Positions 61,811 through 64,000 of a DNA stretch of 64,000 bases are shown here, piece by piece. Each line of letters opens with the position of its first letter. Within the stretch, counting starts at the first letter, position 1. Origin of the DNA: Bacteroidales bacterium (lineage in GTDB: Bacteria; Bacteroidota; Bacteroidia; Bacteroidales; UBA932); assembly GCA_017479265.1 (NCBI GenBank), contig JAFVCK010000073.1, forward strand, positions 1 through 64,000. Reading direction: 5' to 3'. The position numbers were made by a program, and so were the translations under genes. A model generated the notes under the pieces. It had not been told where the DNA came from. It was given only the letters and a program-made list of their open reading frames with translations, and did not search any database.

Positions 61811-63055
61811 ATGCGAAACGAAGATAAAGAGTTCGACCTCCTCGTGAGGTCAATGTTGGAAAATGCACAGGAGGAGGTTCCCTCCCGTGTGTGGGAGAAT
61901 TGCGAGGCTGCGCTGGATGCAAAGCGCCGTCCCGTGGTGCTTTGGTGGCGCAGGGCCGCGATAGGCCTGGGTGCCGCGGCAGCCGCCGTCGCTCTTGTTC
62001 TGCTCGCCGTAAGGCAGCCTTCGGCGGACAATGTAGGCAAGGACCTTGTGGCAGTGCAGGAGAAAGTCACTTCCTCCGCGGAGCCTTCCGTAGAGAAGGA
62101 TACGGCCCCTGCCGCCTCACAGTCTCTTCTGGCCGTGGCTGAGCCCGCCGCCCACAAGTCGCCCGCCGCCGCTGCAAAGCCTTCCGTAAAGGCCCCCGAG
62201 GCTTCCCCCGCCGAGGTTATTCCTCAAGAAGAAAACAACACTGCTGACATTCAAATATATACGAAAGACGAGGAAGAGTCCTCGCAAGCTTCGCCGGAGG
62301 GCCTTTCCCCCGAGGAGAGAATACCTTCCTCGGTGACGGACCTGCCTTCCTCCGACCCCTTTGCCGCCATGGAAGTCCAGGAGAGCCGCAAGCCTTCGGG
62401 CAAGCGCTTCTCCCTGGCTCTTGGAGGACAGATGCTCACCAACGGCAATCCCCAGGCCGTAGCCGCTTTCAACGGGCGCAGGGCCATGGCCGCCGCTCCG
62501 CCCACCGAGACCAATATCCATCAGACCAGCACCAATTCCATCTATGCCGTGCCTATCAGCGTAGGACTTACGGCCCGGTACAACTTTACCAATCGTTGGT
62601 CTGTCTCGGCAGGATTTACATGGTCCATGATGGAGCGCACCTTCACCGGAGTCTATACCGAGGTCAAGGACGGAGTCATCACCAACAGCATCAATTCGGA
62701 TATCCACAATACCCTTCACTATGTGGGTATCCCCCTTATGTTCGGCTTCAACATCATCGACAACGGCCGCTTCATGCTTTACGCCTTCGCCGGCGGTTCT
62801 GCCGAGAAAGGCATAGTGAGCCGTTTCCGCATCAGCCCTTCTTCCGGAGCCCCTGTCATATTCAACCAGAGCATTCCGGGTGTGCAGCTCTCTGTGGGCG
62901 GCGGACTTGGCGCACAGTTCAACATCACCAAGTTCCTCGGCATCTACATAGACCCTTCGCTGCGCTACTGGTTTGACTGCAACCAGCCGGTCAGCATACG
63001 CACCCAGCAGCCTCTCATGGTCGGATTCGAGGCCGGAGTGCGTTTCAACCTATAG
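61811..63055 (+). CDS. Anti-sigma-like and outer-membrane beta-barrel fusion protein
   Basis: 414 aa. The first 45 residues are cytoplasmic-like (MRNEDKEFDLLVRSMLENAQEEVPSRVWENCEAAL), then one membrane helix (about 48-66), an Ala/Pro/Glu-rich periplasmic linker (70-185), and a C-terminal PorT-like beta-barrel (VGLTARYNFTNRWSVSAGFTWS to GFEAGVRFNL). This layout occurs next to ECF sigma genes in Bacteroidota. It may hold the sigma factor at the inner membrane while the barrel domain reports on the outer membrane; the mechanism is inference. Confidence 0.8.
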   Translation: MRNEDKEFDLLVRSMLENAQEEVPSRVWENCEAALDAKRRPVVLWWRRAAIGLGAAAAAVALVLLAVRQPSADNVGKDLVAVQEKVTSSAEPSVEKDTAPAASQSLLAVAEPAAHKSPAAAAKPSVKAPEASPAEVIPQEENNTADIQIYTKDEEESSQASPEGLSPEERIPSSVTDLPSSDPFAAMEVQESRKPSGKRFSLALGGQMLTNGNPQAVAAFNGRRAMAAAPPTETNIHQTSTNSIYAVPISVGLTARYNFTNRWSVSAGFTWSMMERTFTGVYTEVKDGVITNSINSDIHNTLHYVGIPLMFGFNIIDNGRFMLYAFAGGSAEKGIVSRFRISPSSGAPVIFNQSIPGVQLSVGGGLGAQFNITKFLGIYIDPSLRYWFDCNQPVSIRTQQPLMVGFEAGVRFNL

Positions 63056-64000
63056 TCCCGACATCATTTCGGCCCTGTCCAGGAACCGGTATCCCGCGGC
63101 CTCTGCAATGTATGCGGGGATAATCGGGCCCGCCGAGGGCGTGCATCCGTGGCTTACCGCCATACTTGCCGCCCGGAGGTCTCCTATGGTGCGGGCCATT
63201 CTTATCACCCTTGAATAGGCCCTTGCCGAGAGTCCCATCCTGTATATTATTTTCTCCATGGTGTCCTTGCAGGCAGGGTCCAGGGGGCATAGTTCGTTCA
63301 TCATCTTGGTGGACATCTCCGCATTGGTGAATATGCCCTCGCCACGGAATCTCTCTTTTTGTATTTCCCTTGCGAGCCTGACCCTCTCGGCCACGGCCGC
63401 GCTGCTCTCCGCCCTTGGCCTGTTGACCAGCTTGCCGGCATCTACGGGATGCAGCCACAGCTGAACGTCTATCCTGTCCATGATAGGGCCGGACAGCCGT
63501 CCCAGATAGGAGTTCCTCTGGGCCACGGTGCAGGTGCATCTGTCGGCTTCGCCGTAATAGCCGCAGGGACAGGGATTCGTGGCCGCCACAAGCATGAAGG
63601 AGCAGGGATAGACCACCCTCGAGCGCAGCCTGGAAATGGTCACCTGCCTGTCTTCCAGAGGGCCCCTCAGCGCCTCTGCCACCGTCTTTGGAATCTGTGC
63701 GAATTCGTCCAGGAACAGTATTCCGTTCTGGGCCAGGGACACTTCCCCGGGCAGTATGTTGTCTCCGCCTCCGCCGCCTACTATGGCCGCCAGGGACGCG
63801 CTGTAATGCGGGCTCCGGAACGGCCTTCTGCGGCTCATTCCGTAGCGTAGGCCTCCCTTGCCGGCGACCGAGTATATCTTGCTGGTGATTATGGCCTCAT
63901 CCATTTCCATGGGAGGCAGTATCCCCGCTATAGCCTTGGCCAGCGAGCTCTTCCCGCTGCCCGGGCTGCCTATCATTATCAGGTTGTGTGATCCCGCGCA
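63050..64000 (-). CDS. YifB/ComM family Mg-chelatase-like AAA ATPase (partial)
   Basis: The 3' part of a gene that runs off the right edge; about 316 residues are visible. Walker A is GSPGSGKSSL (preceded by AGSHNLIMI). FRSPHYSASLAAIVGGGG, GILFLDEFAQIPKTVAEALR (Walker B) and AATNPCPCGYYG are family hallmarks. The C-terminal part is AYSRVIRMARTIGDLRAA. ComM is a helicase that aids natural transformation. It overlaps the convergent barrel gene by 6 bases. Confidence 0.93.
   Translation of the reverse strand, partial: CAGSHNLIMIGSPGSGKSSLAKAIAGILPPMEMDEAIITSKIYSVAGKGGLRYGMSRRRPFRSPHYSASLAAIVGGGGGDNILPGEVSLAQNGILFLDEFAQIPKTVAEALRGPLEDRQVTISRLRSRVVYPCSFMLVAATNPCPCGYYGEADRCTCTVAQRNSYLGRLSGPIMDRIDVQLWLHPVDAGKLVNRPRAESSAAVAERVRLAREIQKERFRGEGIFTNAEMSTKMMNELCPLDPACKDTMEKIIYRMGLSARAYSRVIRMARTIGDLRAASMAVSHGCTPSAGPIIPAYIAEAAGYRFLDRAEMMSGL

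Overview
The window is a chromosomal segment of a Bacteroidales bacterium (phylum Bacteroidota). Evidence includes a SusC/SusD pair, type IX secretion features (a C-terminal sorting tail and a PorV/PorQ-like barrel), many Cys-lipoproteins, Bacteroidota promoter boxes of the form TAnnTTTG before many genes, and almost no Shine-Dalgarno sequences. The genus cannot be fixed from this window; the gut Alistipes/Cryptobacteroides area is a guess. Most of the segment is core chromosome. I see no rRNA, CRISPR array, transposase or prophage module.

Layout. 300-3623: a giant surface lipoprotein. 3708-5752 (-): a secreted protein and an M16 peptidase. 5814-8365: dnaX and lptB. 8455-11281: a four-gene operon with a VTC polyphosphate polymerase, a DUF4956 membrane protein and a DUF2490 protein. 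11290-12705 (-): a GH13 amylase-like lipoprotein. 12882-17614: an operon of an Ig-like lipoprotein and three tandem paralogous coiled-coil lipoproteins, closed by a strong terminator. 17615-20179: a small accessory island with a possible gene remnant, a split HipB-HipS-HipT toxin-antitoxin set behind a palindrome-rich promoter, a short secreted protein, a 133-bp fold-back element and tRNA-Ser(GGA).

20537-33000 is one long outer-membrane operon: a giant repeat lipoprotein, SusC, SusD, a Calx-beta-like lipoprotein, an unknown secreted protein, a subtilisin with a type IX sorting tail, and a PorV/PorQ-like barrel. It reads as a surface capture and proteolysis system, probably for protein or glycoprotein. 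33086-35903 (-): two iron-sulfur redox proteins. 36021-44309: a small membrane protein, a TGS/PRK nucleoside kinase, rpsO-pnp, dacB and galE. 44418-49674: two SurA-type chaperones and an LptA/OstA-like protein (envelope biogenesis). 49661-52554 (-): an Lrp-family regulator and topA. 52705-56972: PBP1A, a Ddl-like ligase and prmC. 57119-58276: an unknown lipoprotein. 58280-61116 (-): an EnvC-like protein and a TPR protein. 61204-63055: an ECF sigma factor with an anti-sigma/beta-barrel fusion. 63050-64000 (-): a partial YifB/ComM ATPase.

The best candidates for something undescribed are the coiled-coil lipoprotein triplet, the SusCD-subtilase-PorV operon, the HipBST-like operon with its nested inverted repeats, and the fold-back element abutting tRNA-Ser. 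All functional statements come from reading motifs by eye; no database search was run.
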